Origin: Pseudomonadota bacterium
Lineage (GTDB): Bacteria; Pseudomonadota; Alphaproteobacteria; Rhizobiales; Rhizobiaceae
Assembly: GCA_023435335.1 (NCBI GenBank)
Contig: JAEYRU010000285.1
Coordinates: 14,435-78,434 of the forward strand
DNA length: 64,000 bases
Reading direction: 5' to 3'
Positions 48,693-60,126 of the stretch are shown here, piece by piece. The notes under the pieces are model-generated. The model was not told where the DNA came from, did not search any database, and saw only the letters and a list, made by a program, of their open reading frames with translations. The position numbers were made by a program, and so were the translations under genes. The first letter of the stretch is position 1, and every line of letters begins with the position of its first letter.

Positions 48693-50173
48693 AGCGTCCT
48701 TCGGACCGCATCCCGCCATCCCCTGATCGCCGACTTCCGTTCCGCCTCGCCCATCTGCGGCTCGAACCGCCTGTCCAGCGCCCAGCTCTTGGCGAATTCG
48801 CGCTGCCCCGGCCACACCCCGGCGCGCGAACCCGCGAGCCACGCCGCACCCAATGCCGTCGTCTCCCGGATCTTCGGCCGGTCGACCGGCACGGCAAGGA
48901 TGTCGGCCAGCGCCTGCATGGTCCAGTCCGACGCTACCATGCCGCCGTCGGCGCGCAGCACCTTGCCGTCGGCCGCGCCCGGCCAGTCCCTTGTCATAGC
49001 GTCCAGAAGGTCGCGCGTCTGGAAGGCGACGCTCTGTAATGCCGCCTTGGCGAACTCGGCCGGTCCGGTATTGCGCGTCAGCCCGAAAATGGCGCCGCGC
49101 GCCTCCGCGTCCCAGTGCGGAGCGCCGAGGCCTACGAAGGCTGGCACCAGGTAGACATGCTGCGAGGGGTCGGCTTTCGCGGCGTACTCGCCGCTATGCT
49201 CTGCCTTGCCGATGATCTTCAGCCCATCCCGCAGCCACTGAACTGCCGCACCCGCGATGAAGATCGAACCCTCCAGCGCGTAGGTGACCTTGCCGTCGAG
49301 CCGGTAGGCGATGGTCGAGAGCAGGCGGTTCTTCGAGTGAACCAGCTTGTCGCCCGTGTTGAGCACGGCGAAGCAGCCGGTGCCGTAGGTCGATTTCATC
49401 GTCCCCGGCTCGAAGCACGCCTGGCCGATCGTCGCCGCCTGCTGGTCACCCGCCACGCCGAGGATGGGGATCTCGGCTCCGAAATACCTCTTCTCCGTGA
49501 CGCCGAAATCGGCAGCGCAATCCTTTACTTCAGGTAACAGCGCCGCTGGAATGTCGAGCAGGCCGAGCAGTTCGGGATCCCATTCGCCTCGCGCGATGTT
49601 GTAGACCAGCGTGCGCGACGCGTTGGTGGCGTCGGTGACGTGCGCCTTTCCGCCCGTGAGCCGCCAGATGAGAAAACTGTCGATCGTTCCCGCGAGCAGC
49701 TCACCCTTTTCGGCCCGGCGTCGAGCGCCCTTCACATTATCGAGCAGCCAGGCGATCTTGGTGCCTGAGAAATAGGGGTCGAGCAACAGCCCCGTCTTCT
49801 TCGTGAACTTGTGCTCCAGACCCTTTGCCTTGAGCTTCTGGCACAGCGCAGCAGTGCGGCGGTCCTGCCAGACGATGGCGTTGTGGATGCCCTTGCCGGT
49901 CGCCTTCTCCCAGATCACCACCGTCTCGCGCTGGTTGGTGATGCCGATGGCCGCGATATCCGAGGCGGTGAGTTTCGCCTTGCGCAATGCCTGCTTCACA
50001 GTGGCAAGCACGCTTTTCCAGATGTGTTCCGGATCGTGCTCGACCCAGCCGGAGGCGGGGAAATGCTGCGGGAATTCCTTCTGGCCAATACCGACAACGG
50101 TCATGCGACTGTCGAAAACGATCGCCCTCGTCGACGTGGTTCCCTGGTCGATAGCCAGAACGTATCCGCTCAT
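48680..50173 (-). CDS. glpK: Glycerol kinase
   Basis: 497-residue FGGY-family kinase making sn-glycerol-3-phosphate. The N-terminal phosphate loop is [15 protein letters not shown]. Further blocks are [19 protein letters not shown], the FGGY signature-like region [24 protein letters not shown] and the C-terminal [12 protein letters not shown]. It is the last gene of the glycerol operon, 83 bases after glpV, with a stable hairpin in the gap. It receives glycerol from the GlpSTPQUV importer and feeds GlpD. Confidence 0.96.
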   Translation of the reverse strand: MSGYVLAIDQGTTSTRAIVFDSRMTVVGIGQKEFPQHFPASGWVEHDPEHIWKSVLATVKQALRKAKLTASDIAAIGITNQRETVVIWEKATGKGIHNAIVWQDRRTAALCQKLKAKGLEHKFTKKTGLLLDPYFSGTKIAWLLDNVKGARRRAEKGELLAGTIDSFLIWRLTGGKAHVTDATNASRTLVYNIARGEWDPELLGLLDIPAALLPEVKDCAADFGVTEKRYFGAEIPILGVAGDQQAATIGQACFEPGTMKSTYGTGCFAVLNTGDKLVHSKNRLLSTIAYRLDGKVTYALEGSIFIAGAAVQWLRDGLKIIGKAEHSGEYAAKADPSQHVYLVPAFVGLGAPHWDAEARGAIFGLTRNTGPAEFAKAALQSVAFQTRDLLDAMTRDWPGAADGKVLRADGGMVASDWTMQALADILAVPVDRPKIRETTALGAAWLAGSRAGVWPGQREFAKSWALDRRFEPQMGEAERKSAIRGWRDAVRRTLTTG

Positions 50174-50192
50174 TCATCCCCTCCAACAGTAA

Positions 50193-50217
50193 GGGAGGCG
50201 GCTTGTCGCCGCCTCCC
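50193..50217 (-). other. Intercistronic hairpin between glpV and glpK
   Basis: A perfect 10-bp stem GGGAGGCGGC / GCCGCCTCCC (50193-50202 with 50208-50217, 5-base loop) lies in the 83-base gap. On the transcribed strand it is followed by TTACTG, not a T-run. It probably stabilises the glpV message or trims read-through into glpK. Confidence 0.75.
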
Positions 50218-50256
50218 GGTAATCATCCGACCGCGCACCGGCGGCCGGTGGTCAGC

Positions 50257-51999
<1,743 letters not shown>

Positions 52000-52075
52000 G
52001 AGTTCCTCCCTATCCACGGGTTTACGAGTGCGATGGAGCGGTCGCCGGCACGCGGTCGCTCCACCCTTTCCCCCT

Positions 52076-52369
52076 CTAGACGAACCGAAATACGCCGACG
52101 GCGTAGACGACCGAGAGAGTGAGAGCCCAGCGCAGGTCGGGCCCGACAAGGCCCAGCCATGCAAGATGTATGTACGCGCTGCCGAGCAGCGAGATGAACA
52201 GGCGGTCGCCGCGTGTGGTGGTCAGCCCCAGTATTCCGTGACGAGGCGCCCCACCGGGGCTTGCGAATTCCCACACGGTCATACCGACCAGCATGAGGAA
52301 AATGACGGCAAAGAAGGCGGCGGTCTGCCACGTCCAGGCCATCCAGGTGAGGTCGAACTGCTCGATCAT
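52076..52369 (-). CDS. glpU: DUF2160 small membrane protein of the glycerol transporter
   Basis: 97-residue protein with two clear transmembrane helices (WTWQTAAFFAVIFLMLVGM and a C-terminal WALTLSVVYAVGVFRF) plus a weaker middle segment. DUF2160 proteins occur almost only in glycerol ABC operons, between permease and binding protein, with unknown mechanism. The start is chosen at 52369 because AGGAG then lies 6 bases upstream; an ATG at 52375 directly abuts it. It follows glpQ after 9 bases. Confidence 0.9.
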   Translation of the reverse strand: MIEQFDLTWMAWTWQTAAFFAVIFLMLVGMTVWEFASPGGAPRHGILGLTTTRGDRLFISLLGSAYIHLAWLGLVGPDLRWALTLSVVYAVGVFRFV

Positions 52370-52378
52370 CGCCATCTC

Positions 52379-53275
<897 letters not shown>

Positions 53276-53276
53276 G

Positions 53277-54143
53277 TCAGCCCTCCGCCTCGGACCTGGT
53301 CATGAGCGTGTAGAAGATCCAGCAGACAAGCAGCGTCATCAGGAAATAGATGATGCTCATTGCAGCCGCGATGCCGAGATTGAACTCGCCCAGCGCGGCT
53401 TTCACCAGGTCGATCGAAAGGAATGTGGTGGCGTTGCCGGGTCCACCGCCGGTAAGTACGAACGGCTCGGTGTAGATCATGAACGAGTCTATGAAGCGCA
53501 GGAGCACGGCGATGGTGAGCACGCGCCGCATCTTCGGCAGCTGGATGTAACGGAACACCGCCCACGCAGACGCGCTGTCGATGCGCGCGGCCTGATAATA
53601 AGCGTCGGGTATCGAGCGCAACCCGGCATAGGCGAGCAGCACGACCAGCGAGGTCCAGTGCCAGACATCCATGAGGATCACGGTGAACCAGGCGTCGCCG
53701 GCCTGCCGCGTGAAGTTGTAGTTGATGCCGATCTTGTTGAGCGTGTAGCCGAGCAGCCCGATATCGGGCAGCGCAAAGATGTTCCACATCGCGCCGACCA
53801 CGTTCCACGGGATCAGGAGCGGCAGCGCCATCAGCACCAGGCAGACCGACACCCATGGACCGGAGCGCGGCATGGCCAGCGCCACTGCGACACCGAGCGG
53901 AATCTCGATCGCCAGGATGGTAAGGGTAAAGGCAAGCTGGCGGCCGAGCGAAGCGTGGAAACGGCTGGAAGTGAGCACTTCCTGATACCACTTCACGCCC
54001 TCGAAGAAGAACAGGTTGTTGCCGAACGTCTCCTGCACCGAGTAGTTCACGACCGTCATCAGCGGAATGATGGCGTTGAACGCTACCAGCAGCAACACCG
54101 GCAGCACCATGAACCAGGCCTTGTTGTTCCATGGCTTGTTCAT
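53277..54143 (-). CDS. glpP: Glycerol ABC transporter permease
   Basis: 288-residue CUT1-type permease with six helices; the first is WFMVLPVLLLVAFNAIIPLM. The EAA docking loop reads IPDAYYQAARIDSASAWAVFRYIQLP. ATG 54143 is chosen because GAGGAGAGG precedes it and it overlaps the glpT stop (ATGA); the frame extends to 54167. It forms the channel with GlpQ. Confidence 0.94.
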   Translation of the reverse strand: MNKPWNNKAWFMVLPVLLLVAFNAIIPLMTVVNYSVQETFGNNLFFFEGVKWYQEVLTSSRFHASLGRQLAFTLTILAIEIPLGVAVALAMPRSGPWVSVCLVLMALPLLIPWNVVGAMWNIFALPDIGLLGYTLNKIGINYNFTRQAGDAWFTVILMDVWHWTSLVVLLAYAGLRSIPDAYYQAARIDSASAWAVFRYIQLPKMRRVLTIAVLLRFIDSFMIYTEPFVLTGGGPGNATTFLSIDLVKAALGEFNLGIAAAMSIIYFLMTLLVCWIFYTLMTRSEAEG

Positions 54144-55213
54144 GGCCGCCTCTCCTCGACGCGCCATGAATCGGCGTAGATGTTGATGCCCTTGGGGTCG
54201 AACACGATGTGCGGTTCCGCCGGGATCTCGCCGTCCTCCGGAACGATCGCCGCGATCTCATGACCTGCGAGCCGGGCGCGCACGATCTTGTGGCGACCGA
54301 TGTCCTCGACCTTGTTGATGGTGACCGGCAAGCCGGTTCGGCCGAGCCGCACGTACTCGGGACGGATGCCGAGTTCGACGCTGCCTGCTCCGCTGACCTC
54401 GTACGGGCCCGCGAGTTCAATCTCTGCCTCGCCGATGCGAGCGGCACGCCCCTCAAGCTTTGCCGGCAGCACATTCATGCCCGGCGAGCCGATGAAATAG
54501 CCGACGAATGTGTGGCTGGGCCGCTCGAAAAGCTCGGCTGGAGTGCCGATCTGCACGATCTCGCCTTCGAACATCACAACCACCGCATCGGCGAACGTCA
54601 GCGCCTCGGTCTGATCGTGCGTGACATAGACCATGGTGAAGCCGACGCGGCGGTGGAGTTGCCTCAGTTGCGAGCGCAGCACCCACTTCATGTGCGGATC
54701 GATCACGGTCAGCGGCTCGTCGAACAGGATGGCGTTGACGTCTGAGCGCACCAGGCCGCGCCCGAGCGCGATCTTCTGCTTGGCGTCGGCAGTCAGCCCC
54801 CTTGCCCGCTTATCCGCCATCGGAGCCAGGTCGATCATATCGATGATCTCGTTGACGCGCTCCGCCACTTCCGGCTCCGGCACGCCACGATTGCGAAGCG
54901 GGAAGGCGAGATTGTCGCGAACGGTCATGGTGTCGTAGACGACCGGGAACTGGAAAACCTGCGCTATGTTTCGCGCTTCCGTCGACAGTTCCGTTACATC
55001 GTTGCCGTCGAACAGGAGTCGCCCCTCGCTCGGCATCAACAAGCCGGAAATGATGTTGAGAAGGGTGGTCTTGCCGCAACCCGAGGGTCCAAGGAGCGCG
55101 TAGGCACCTCCGTTCTCGAAGGTGTGGTGGACTTCCTTCAGCGCGTAGTCGGCCTGGGAGCGCGGTGCCGTCAGGTAGGAGTGGCGGATATGATCGAGCG
55201 AGATACGTGCCAT
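54140..55213 (-). CDS. glpT: Glycerol ABC transporter ATPase with non-canonical signature motif
   Basis: 357-residue CUT1-type ATPase. Walker A GPSGCGKTT is at 42-50, Walker B AILFDEP at 161-167, and the switch His199 is in YVTHDQ. The signature position (140-145) reads LTADAK instead of LSGGQ. A C-terminal MOTR-like beta domain follows (ELGIRPEYVRL). Because GlpS has the opposite defects, GlpT probably supplies the catalytic Walker A/B side of the one working ATP site. The name follows the rhizobial glycerol operon and is unrelated to the E. coli glycerol-3-phosphate antiporter. It starts 8 bases after glpS. Confidence 0.93.
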   Translation of the reverse strand: MARISLDHIRHSYLTAPRSQADYALKEVHHTFENGGAYALLGPSGCGKTTLLNIISGLLMPSEGRLLFDGNDVTELSTEARNIAQVFQFPVVYDTMTVRDNLAFPLRNRGVPEPEVAERVNEIIDMIDLAPMADKRARGLTADAKQKIALGRGLVRSDVNAILFDEPLTVIDPHMKWVLRSQLRQLHRRVGFTMVYVTHDQTEALTFADAVVVMFEGEIVQIGTPAELFERPSHTFVGYFIGSPGMNVLPAKLEGRAARIGEAEIELAGPYEVSGAGSVELGIRPEYVRLGRTGLPVTINKVEDIGRHKIVRARLAGHEIAAIVPEDGEIPAEPHIVFDPKGINIYADSWRVEERRP

Positions 55214-55221
55214 GCGCCCTC

Positions 55222-56301
55222 CTACGCCGCCCGTCGCTCGGACCGCACTGCGCGGCCGGCAGCGTCGAAAACCATCAGATGGCGCTGGTCTATGTAGACG
55301 TCGATCATTTCGCCGGGCTCGAATATCCTTATGCCGTGCGTCAGCATCACCCAGCGCACGCCGGCGAAGTCGAGGTGGACGAAGCTCTCGGAACCCGTGA
55401 TCTCGGTGACGGAAACGCGCGCTGGAACGGCCACGGCTCCTTCGGCCTGGCCCTGCAACGAGAGATGGTGGGGCTGAAAGCCGATCGTGTATGTCGCATC
55501 GGCAATGCCCGCGAGGTTGGCGGGCACCGGGAGGTCCGCCCCACCATCAAGGCGGAAGCTGCCGCCCTTTTTCGGCAGCTCGATCGTGTTGAGTGGCGGA
55601 TCGGCGAAGGTCCGGGCCGTGACCAGGTCGTCTGGTCGGCGGAAGACGTCGATCGTCGGCCCGAACTGGGTCACCCGCCCCTCGGAAAGGGTCGCCGTGT
55701 TGCCGCCGAGAAGCAGCGCCTCGTGCGGTTCGGTCGTCGCATAGACGAAGATCGCGCCGGTTTCTGAGAATATCCTCGGCAGTTCGGCGCGCAACTCCTC
55801 GCGCAGCTTGTAGTCGAGATTGGCGAGCGGCTCGTCGAGAAGCACCAGCCCGGCGTTCTTGACGATGGCGCGAGCCAGCGCGGTGCGCTGCTGCTGCCCG
55901 CCGGAAAGGCTCAAAGGCGTGCGATCGAGGAAACGCGTAAGCTTCAGAAGCTCGGCCGCACGCTTCACTTCGCGGTCGATGTGACTTCTGTCCGCGCCGG
56001 CGACACGCAGGGGCGACGCGATGTTCTCGTACACCGTCATCGCCGGGTAGTTGATGAACTGCTGGTAGACCATCGCCACGTTGCGGCGCTGCACCGGGAC
56101 CCCGGTGACGTCCTTGCCGTCGAACCAGACGGAACCGGATGTGGGAACGTCAAGCCCCGCCATCAGCCGCATGAGGCTGGTCTTGCCCGAAAGCGTGGGA
56201 CCGAGCAGGACATTGAGCGTGCCGTGCTGAAGCGTCAGCGATACGTCGCGGATATGCTCCGCCGCACCAACCGTCTTCGATATGTTCCTCAACTCCAGCA
56301 C
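55222..56301 (-). CDS. glpS: Glycerol ABC transporter ATPase lacking the switch histidine
   Basis: 359-residue CUT1-type ATPase. Walker A reads GPTLSGKTS (34-42), an unusual GPT variant. The signature LSGGQQQR (132-139) is intact and Walker B is VLLDEP. The switch histidine expected in YVTHDQ is replaced: the segment reads YATTEP with Thr190. The C-terminal domain carries the binding-protein-class beta strands (TIGFQPHHLSL). It is first of the transporter genes, 39 bases after glpD. It likely lends its intact signature to GlpT's catalytic site. Confidence 0.93.
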   Translation of the reverse strand: MLELRNISKTVGAAEHIRDVSLTLQHGTLNVLLGPTLSGKTSLMRLMAGLDVPTSGSVWFDGKDVTGVPVQRRNVAMVYQQFINYPAMTVYENIASPLRVAGADRSHIDREVKRAAELLKLTRFLDRTPLSLSGGQQQRTALARAIVKNAGLVLLDEPLANLDYKLREELRAELPRIFSETGAIFVYATTEPHEALLLGGNTATLSEGRVTQFGPTIDVFRRPDDLVTARTFADPPLNTIELPKKGGSFRLDGGADLPVPANLAGIADATYTIGFQPHHLSLQGQAEGAVAVPARVSVTEITGSESFVHLDFAGVRWVMLTHGIRIFEPGEMIDVYIDQRHLMVFDAAGRAVRSERRAA

Positions 56302-56340
56302 GACGCCTCCTCCCAGGCTGCTGCCGTATTTCGTCTCGGC

Positions 56341-57879
56341 CTATGCGGCCGCCGTCCTCGCTCCGTTACCTGTCTTACGCATGAATTCATCGAGAGACGC
56401 GGCCTGTTCCGCCGTAAGCGTCAGGCCGCGCTTGGTGCGGCGCCAGAGCACGTCCTCGGCCGTCACGGCCCATTCGTGCTTGGTGAGATAAGTAACCTCG
56501 GCCTCGTACAGGTCGGCGCCGAAATGCCGGCCCAGATCGGCTGCGGAAGCCGCCTCGCCGAGAATCAGGCGCGCATGCGTGCCGTAGAGCCGGCACAGCC
56601 GTCGCGCATGGCCCTCTTCGAGGAAAGGGTAGTCGGCCAGAAGCGCCTTCACGAGCCCGTCGAAGCTCCCGGCCGGGAACTCGCCGCCCGGCAGCGTCGC
56701 GCCTTCCGTCCAGGGTTTGCCGCTGACGCCGATCAACTTGCCGATCCGCGCCATGGTCGCCTCGGCGAGTTTGCGGTAAGTCGTGATCTTGCCGCCGAAG
56801 ATATTCACGAGCGGGGCCTTGCCGGGGCCAGCATCGGCCTCGAGCACATAGTCGCGCGTCGCCTCCTGCGCCTTGCTCGAACCATCGTCGTAGAGCGGGC
56901 GCACGCCGGAATAGGACCAGACGATGTCGTCGCGGGTGACCGGCTCGCGGAAATATTCGCTCGCGCCGGCGCAGAGATAATCGACCTCGGCATCGGTGAT
57001 ATGCGTCTCGCCCGGCTCGCCGTCGTAGTCACGATCGGTCGTGCCGATGAGGGTGAAGTCCTCTTCATAGGGTATGGCGAAGAAGATGCGTCCGTCCGCG
57101 TTCTGGAAGAAATAGGCGCGTTCGTGTTCGAACTTGCGACGGATGACGAAATGGCTGCCCTGGACGAGGCGCACGTTGTGCGTATCGTTCCGGCCGAGCG
57201 CCTCGGCGAGCACCTTGTCGACCCACGGACCGGCGGCGTTGACGAGCAGCCGCGCCGAGAAGGACTCGCGTGCCCCGGTCGACCTGTCCTCGACGGTCAC
57301 CGTCCAAGAATCCGGATGTCGCTCCGCTGCAACGATGCGGCTGCGCGTCCGGATCGATGCGCCGAGATCGGCAGCCGAGCGCGCGTTGAGCACGACCAGC
57401 CGCGAATCGTTGACCCAGCAATCGGAGAACTCGAAGGCTTTCGTGAAATTCGGTTTCAGCGGCGCGCCTGCCTCGTCACGGGTGAGGTCCAGTACCTTTG
57501 TCACCGGAAGGCGGCGCCGGCCGCCGATGTGGTCGTAGAGGAAGAGGCCGAGGCGCAGCAACCAGGCAGGGCGCAGGCCGCGATGGTGTGGAAGCACCAG
57601 GCGCAGCGGCCAGATTATATGCGGCGCCATGTTCCATAGAACCTCGCGTTCCATCAGCGCTTCGCGCACGAGGCCGAACCGGTACTGCTCCAGATAGCGC
57701 AGGCCGCCGTGGATGAGCTTGGTGGAGGCCGACGACGTACCGGAGGCGAGATCGTTCATCTCCGCGAGCAGAACCGAATAGCCGCGGCCGACCGCGTCGC
57801 GCGCGATGCCGCATCCATTGATTCCGCCACCGATGACGATGATGTCGTAGGCTTCCACGCCGGTCTCCCGCTTTCGCAT
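56341..57879 (-). CDS. glpD: Glycerol-3-phosphate dehydrogenase (aerobic, FAD)
   Basis: 512-residue membrane-peripheral flavoenzyme that oxidises glycerol-3-phosphate to dihydroxyacetone phosphate and passes electrons to quinone. The FAD fold is DIIVIGGGINGCGIARDA. GlpD blocks ASGTSSASTKLIHGGLRYLEQ, VNAAGPWVD and IPYEEDFTLIGTTDRDY follow, and a C-terminal DUF-like cap with DLGRHFGADLYEAEV. First structural gene after the operator region downstream of glpR. Confidence 0.96.
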   Translation of the reverse strand: MRKRETGVEAYDIIVIGGGINGCGIARDAVGRGYSVLLAEMNDLASGTSSASTKLIHGGLRYLEQYRFGLVREALMEREVLWNMAPHIIWPLRLVLPHHRGLRPAWLLRLGLFLYDHIGGRRRLPVTKVLDLTRDEAGAPLKPNFTKAFEFSDCWVNDSRLVVLNARSAADLGASIRTRSRIVAAERHPDSWTVTVEDRSTGARESFSARLLVNAAGPWVDKVLAEALGRNDTHNVRLVQGSHFVIRRKFEHERAYFFQNADGRIFFAIPYEEDFTLIGTTDRDYDGEPGETHITDAEVDYLCAGASEYFREPVTRDDIVWSYSGVRPLYDDGSSKAQEATRDYVLEADAGPGKAPLVNIFGGKITTYRKLAEATMARIGKLIGVSGKPWTEGATLPGGEFPAGSFDGLVKALLADYPFLEEGHARRLCRLYGTHARLILGEAASAADLGRHFGADLYEAEVTYLTKHEWAVTAEDVLWRRTKRGLTLTAEQAASLDEFMRKTGNGARTAAA

Positions 57880-57898
57880 TGCAGCATTTTGCCGGATT

Positions 57899-57947
57899 GC
57901 GAAAGCGAGCCGAGGTTAGAAAACGGTTAAATGAATGTCAAACGAAA
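57899..57947. promoter_or_regulatory. glpD promoter region with candidate GlpR half-sites
   Basis: The 141-base gap between glpR and glpD is AT-rich. It carries GCGAAAGCGA (57899-57908) and AAACGAAA (57940-57947). On the coding strand these read TTTCGTTT- and TCGCTTTCGC-type blocks. The same blocks recur before glpR, as expected for a DeoR-family operator. Confidence 0.45.
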
Positions 57948-58020
57948 CTACGTGAAAACAAAATGCAGAAAATAGCGGCTGATCGGCCCACGCGCATCCA
58001 GTAATCGAAAGCAAATGAAA

Positions 58021-58791
58021 TCAGTCGCTTGTGCCGGTCTCGATAAGCGCAACGTCGTTCTCCGCGCAGATGCGGCGGATCGCATCCGGGTCGCAACGGT
58101 CTGTGACCAGAGTATGCACCTGCGACAGATGTCCGATGCGGACTGGCGCAGTCCGTTCGAATTTGGTCCTGTCCGAAACGAGGATGACGTGCCGCGCGTT
58201 CGCCATGATCGCCTGCGCCACCTTCACCTCGCGGAAATCGAAGTCGAGAAGGGCTCCATCCTCGTCGATCGCCGACGTGCCGATCACCGCGAAATCGACC
58301 TTGAACTGGCGGATGAAGTCGACCGCCGCCTCACCGATGATGCCGCCGTCCGAGGCCCGCACGACCCCGCCTGCAATGACCACTTCGAACTGCGGGAAGG
58401 GTCGCATGCGATTGGCAACGTTGATGTTGTTGGTGATCACCATGAGGCGGTTGCGCGTCAGCAGCGCCTCGCTGACCGCCTCGGTGGTCGTCCCGATATT
58501 GATGAACAGCGATGCGTCATCAGGGATGAGGTCTGCCGCCGCGGCGCCGATCATGCGTTTCTCGGCGGCCGCGATCTGCCGGCGCTGCTCGTACTGCATG
58601 TTGTGCGTTGACGACGGCAGCAGGGCCCCGCCGTGTATGCGCGTCAGGATGCGCTTTTCGCAAAGTTCGTTGAGATCCTTGCGCACGGTCTGTGGCGTGA
58701 CATCGAATGCCTCGGCGAGTTCGTCGACGAGGACGCGCCCCTTCCGCTTCGCAAGTTCCACGATCTCAGATTGCCGCGGCGGCAGGAACAC
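58021..58791 (-). CDS. glpR: DeoR-family repressor of glycerol metabolism
   Basis: 256 residues. The DeoR winged helix (RQSEIVELAKRKGRVLVDELAEAFDVTPQTVRKDL) is followed by a sugar-phosphate isomerase-like effector domain with the phosphate loop NIGTTTEAVSEAL. It should bind glycerol-3-phosphate and release the glp genes. It starts at GTG 58791 and is the first gene of the glp block. Repeated TTTCG motifs upstream of itself and of glpD suggest it controls both transcripts. Confidence 0.93.
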   Translation of the reverse strand: MFLPPRQSEIVELAKRKGRVLVDELAEAFDVTPQTVRKDLNELCEKRILTRIHGGALLPSSTHNMQYEQRRQIAAAEKRMIGAAAADLIPDDASLFINIGTTTEAVSEALLTRNRLMVITNNINVANRMRPFPQFEVVIAGGVVRASDGGIIGEAAVDFIRQFKVDFAVIGTSAIDEDGALLDFDFREVKVAQAIMANARHVILVSDRTKFERTAPVRIGHLSQVHTLVTDRCDPDAIRRICAENDVALIETGTSD

Positions 58792-58804
58792 GAGAGACTT
58801 CTCC

Positions 58805-58837
58805 GCTTTCGTTTCGCTTTCGATATCATGGATATCG
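58805..58837. promoter_or_regulatory. glpR promoter region: TTTCG repeats and a GATATC dyad
   Basis: Three closely spaced TTTCG units occur (GCTTTCGTTTCGCTTTCG, 58805-58822), then the perfect dyad CGATATC-ATG-GATATCG (58821-58837). The repeats match those before glpD. The dyad could be a separate operator or the end hairpin of the uxuA transcript. Confidence 0.45.
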
Positions 58838-58856
58838 TCGGATTGGCAAAAGCGCT

Positions 58857-60113
58857 CTATGCGCCCCCGTCGAGCCTTTCGGAACTGGCGATGGCGGGGT
58901 GCTTCACGCCGAATTCACCATGCCCGAGCGCCTGCGCAACGCCGCGCAGCTCCGCCAGCCCCTTCATGCGGCCGATCGTCGGATACCCCGGCTGGCTCTC
59001 GCGCTTCAGGTCGTCGAGGATATGGAGGCCGTGGTCGGGTCGCATCGGGATCTGCCGGTCAGCGCGGCCGCTCGCCTCTCGTCGTGCTTCCTCCCTCAGC
59101 ACCTCGGCAATGAGCGCCACCATGTCGACGTCGCCGTCGAGATGCTCCGATTCGTGGAACGAGGCGCCAACGCCAGGGGCCTCGCGCCGCACGTTGCGCA
59201 GGTGGAGGAAATACACGCGGTCGCCCAGCCGGTGCATCATCCCGGGCAAGTCGTTGTCCGGCCGCGCGCCGAGCGAGCCGGAGCACAGCGTGATGCCGTT
59301 CGCCGGGCTGTCCACCGCCTGCATCACTGCCCGGTAATCCTCCTCGCAGGACATGATGCGCGGCAGGCCGAGCAGCGGGAACGGCGGGTCGTCGGGGTGG
59401 CAGCAGAGCCTCAGTCCCAGTCTCTCCGCGACCGGCGTAACCTCGGAGAGGAAATCGACGAGATTGCCGCGCAGCCTTTCGGCCGGGATGTGATCATATT
59501 CGGCGAGATGTTCCTTCACCCGCGCCGGCGTCAGTATGTCGGCATCGCCCGGCAGACCGCAGGTGACGCTGGCGGTCAGGCGCTCCCTCGTTTCGCTAGT
59601 CATGCCGCGGAAGCGGGCCTCCGCTTCGGCGGCGAGGTCTTCCGGGATGTCGCCCCGCGCACCCACGCGTTCGAGGATGAAGAGGTCGAAGGCGGCGAAG
59701 TCCACCGCATCGAACCGCATCGTGGTCCCCCCGTGCGGCACGGTCCAGTACAGCTCGGTGCGCGTCCAGTCGAGCACCGGCATGAAATTGTAGCAGATGA
59801 CCTCGATGCCGGCCGCCCCCAGGTTCTCGAGACTGGTCTTGTAGGCGGCGACATGGGCCCGCCACTCGCCCTTCTGCTTCTTGATGTCCTCTGAGACGGG
59901 CAGGCTCTCCACGACCTCCCATTCCAGCCCGGAAGGCGATCCGTCGCGGCGCCGCCGGATGAGCTCCTGCCGCCTGGCGATCTCGTCGGGAGTCCACACG
60001 ATCCCATAGGGTATATGATGCAGCGCGCTGACCACCCCTTCGGCGCCGGCCTGCAGGATGTCGTCGATGCCGGTGGCGTCGCTCGGTCCGAACCAGCGCC
60101 AGGTCTGCCGCAT
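58857..60113 (-). CDS. uxuA: Mannonate dehydratase
   Basis: 418-residue UxuA-family enzyme that dehydrates D-mannonate to 2-keto-3-deoxygluconate in hexuronate catabolism. Markers are the start RQTWRWFGPSD, LHHIPYGIVW, VICYNFMPVLDWTRTEL, LCCHPDDPP (metal His) and VYFLHLRNV near the C-terminus. It ends the TRAP operon, 13 bases after dctM. The fructuronate reductase (uxuB) and uronate isomerase (uxaC) genes usually found with it are not in the window. Confidence 0.95.
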   Translation of the reverse strand: MRQTWRWFGPSDATGIDDILQAGAEGVVSALHHIPYGIVWTPDEIARRQELIRRRRDGSPSGLEWEVVESLPVSEDIKKQKGEWRAHVAAYKTSLENLGAAGIEVICYNFMPVLDWTRTELYWTVPHGGTTMRFDAVDFAAFDLFILERVGARGDIPEDLAAEAEARFRGMTSETRERLTASVTCGLPGDADILTPARVKEHLAEYDHIPAERLRGNLVDFLSEVTPVAERLGLRLCCHPDDPPFPLLGLPRIMSCEEDYRAVMQAVDSPANGITLCSGSLGARPDNDLPGMMHRLGDRVYFLHLRNVRREAPGVGASFHESEHLDGDVDMVALIAEVLREEARREASGRADRQIPMRPDHGLHILDDLKRESQPGYPTIGRMKGLAELRGVAQALGHGEFGVKHPAIASSERLDGGA

Positions 60114-60126
60114 TTCGCTCTCCGTT

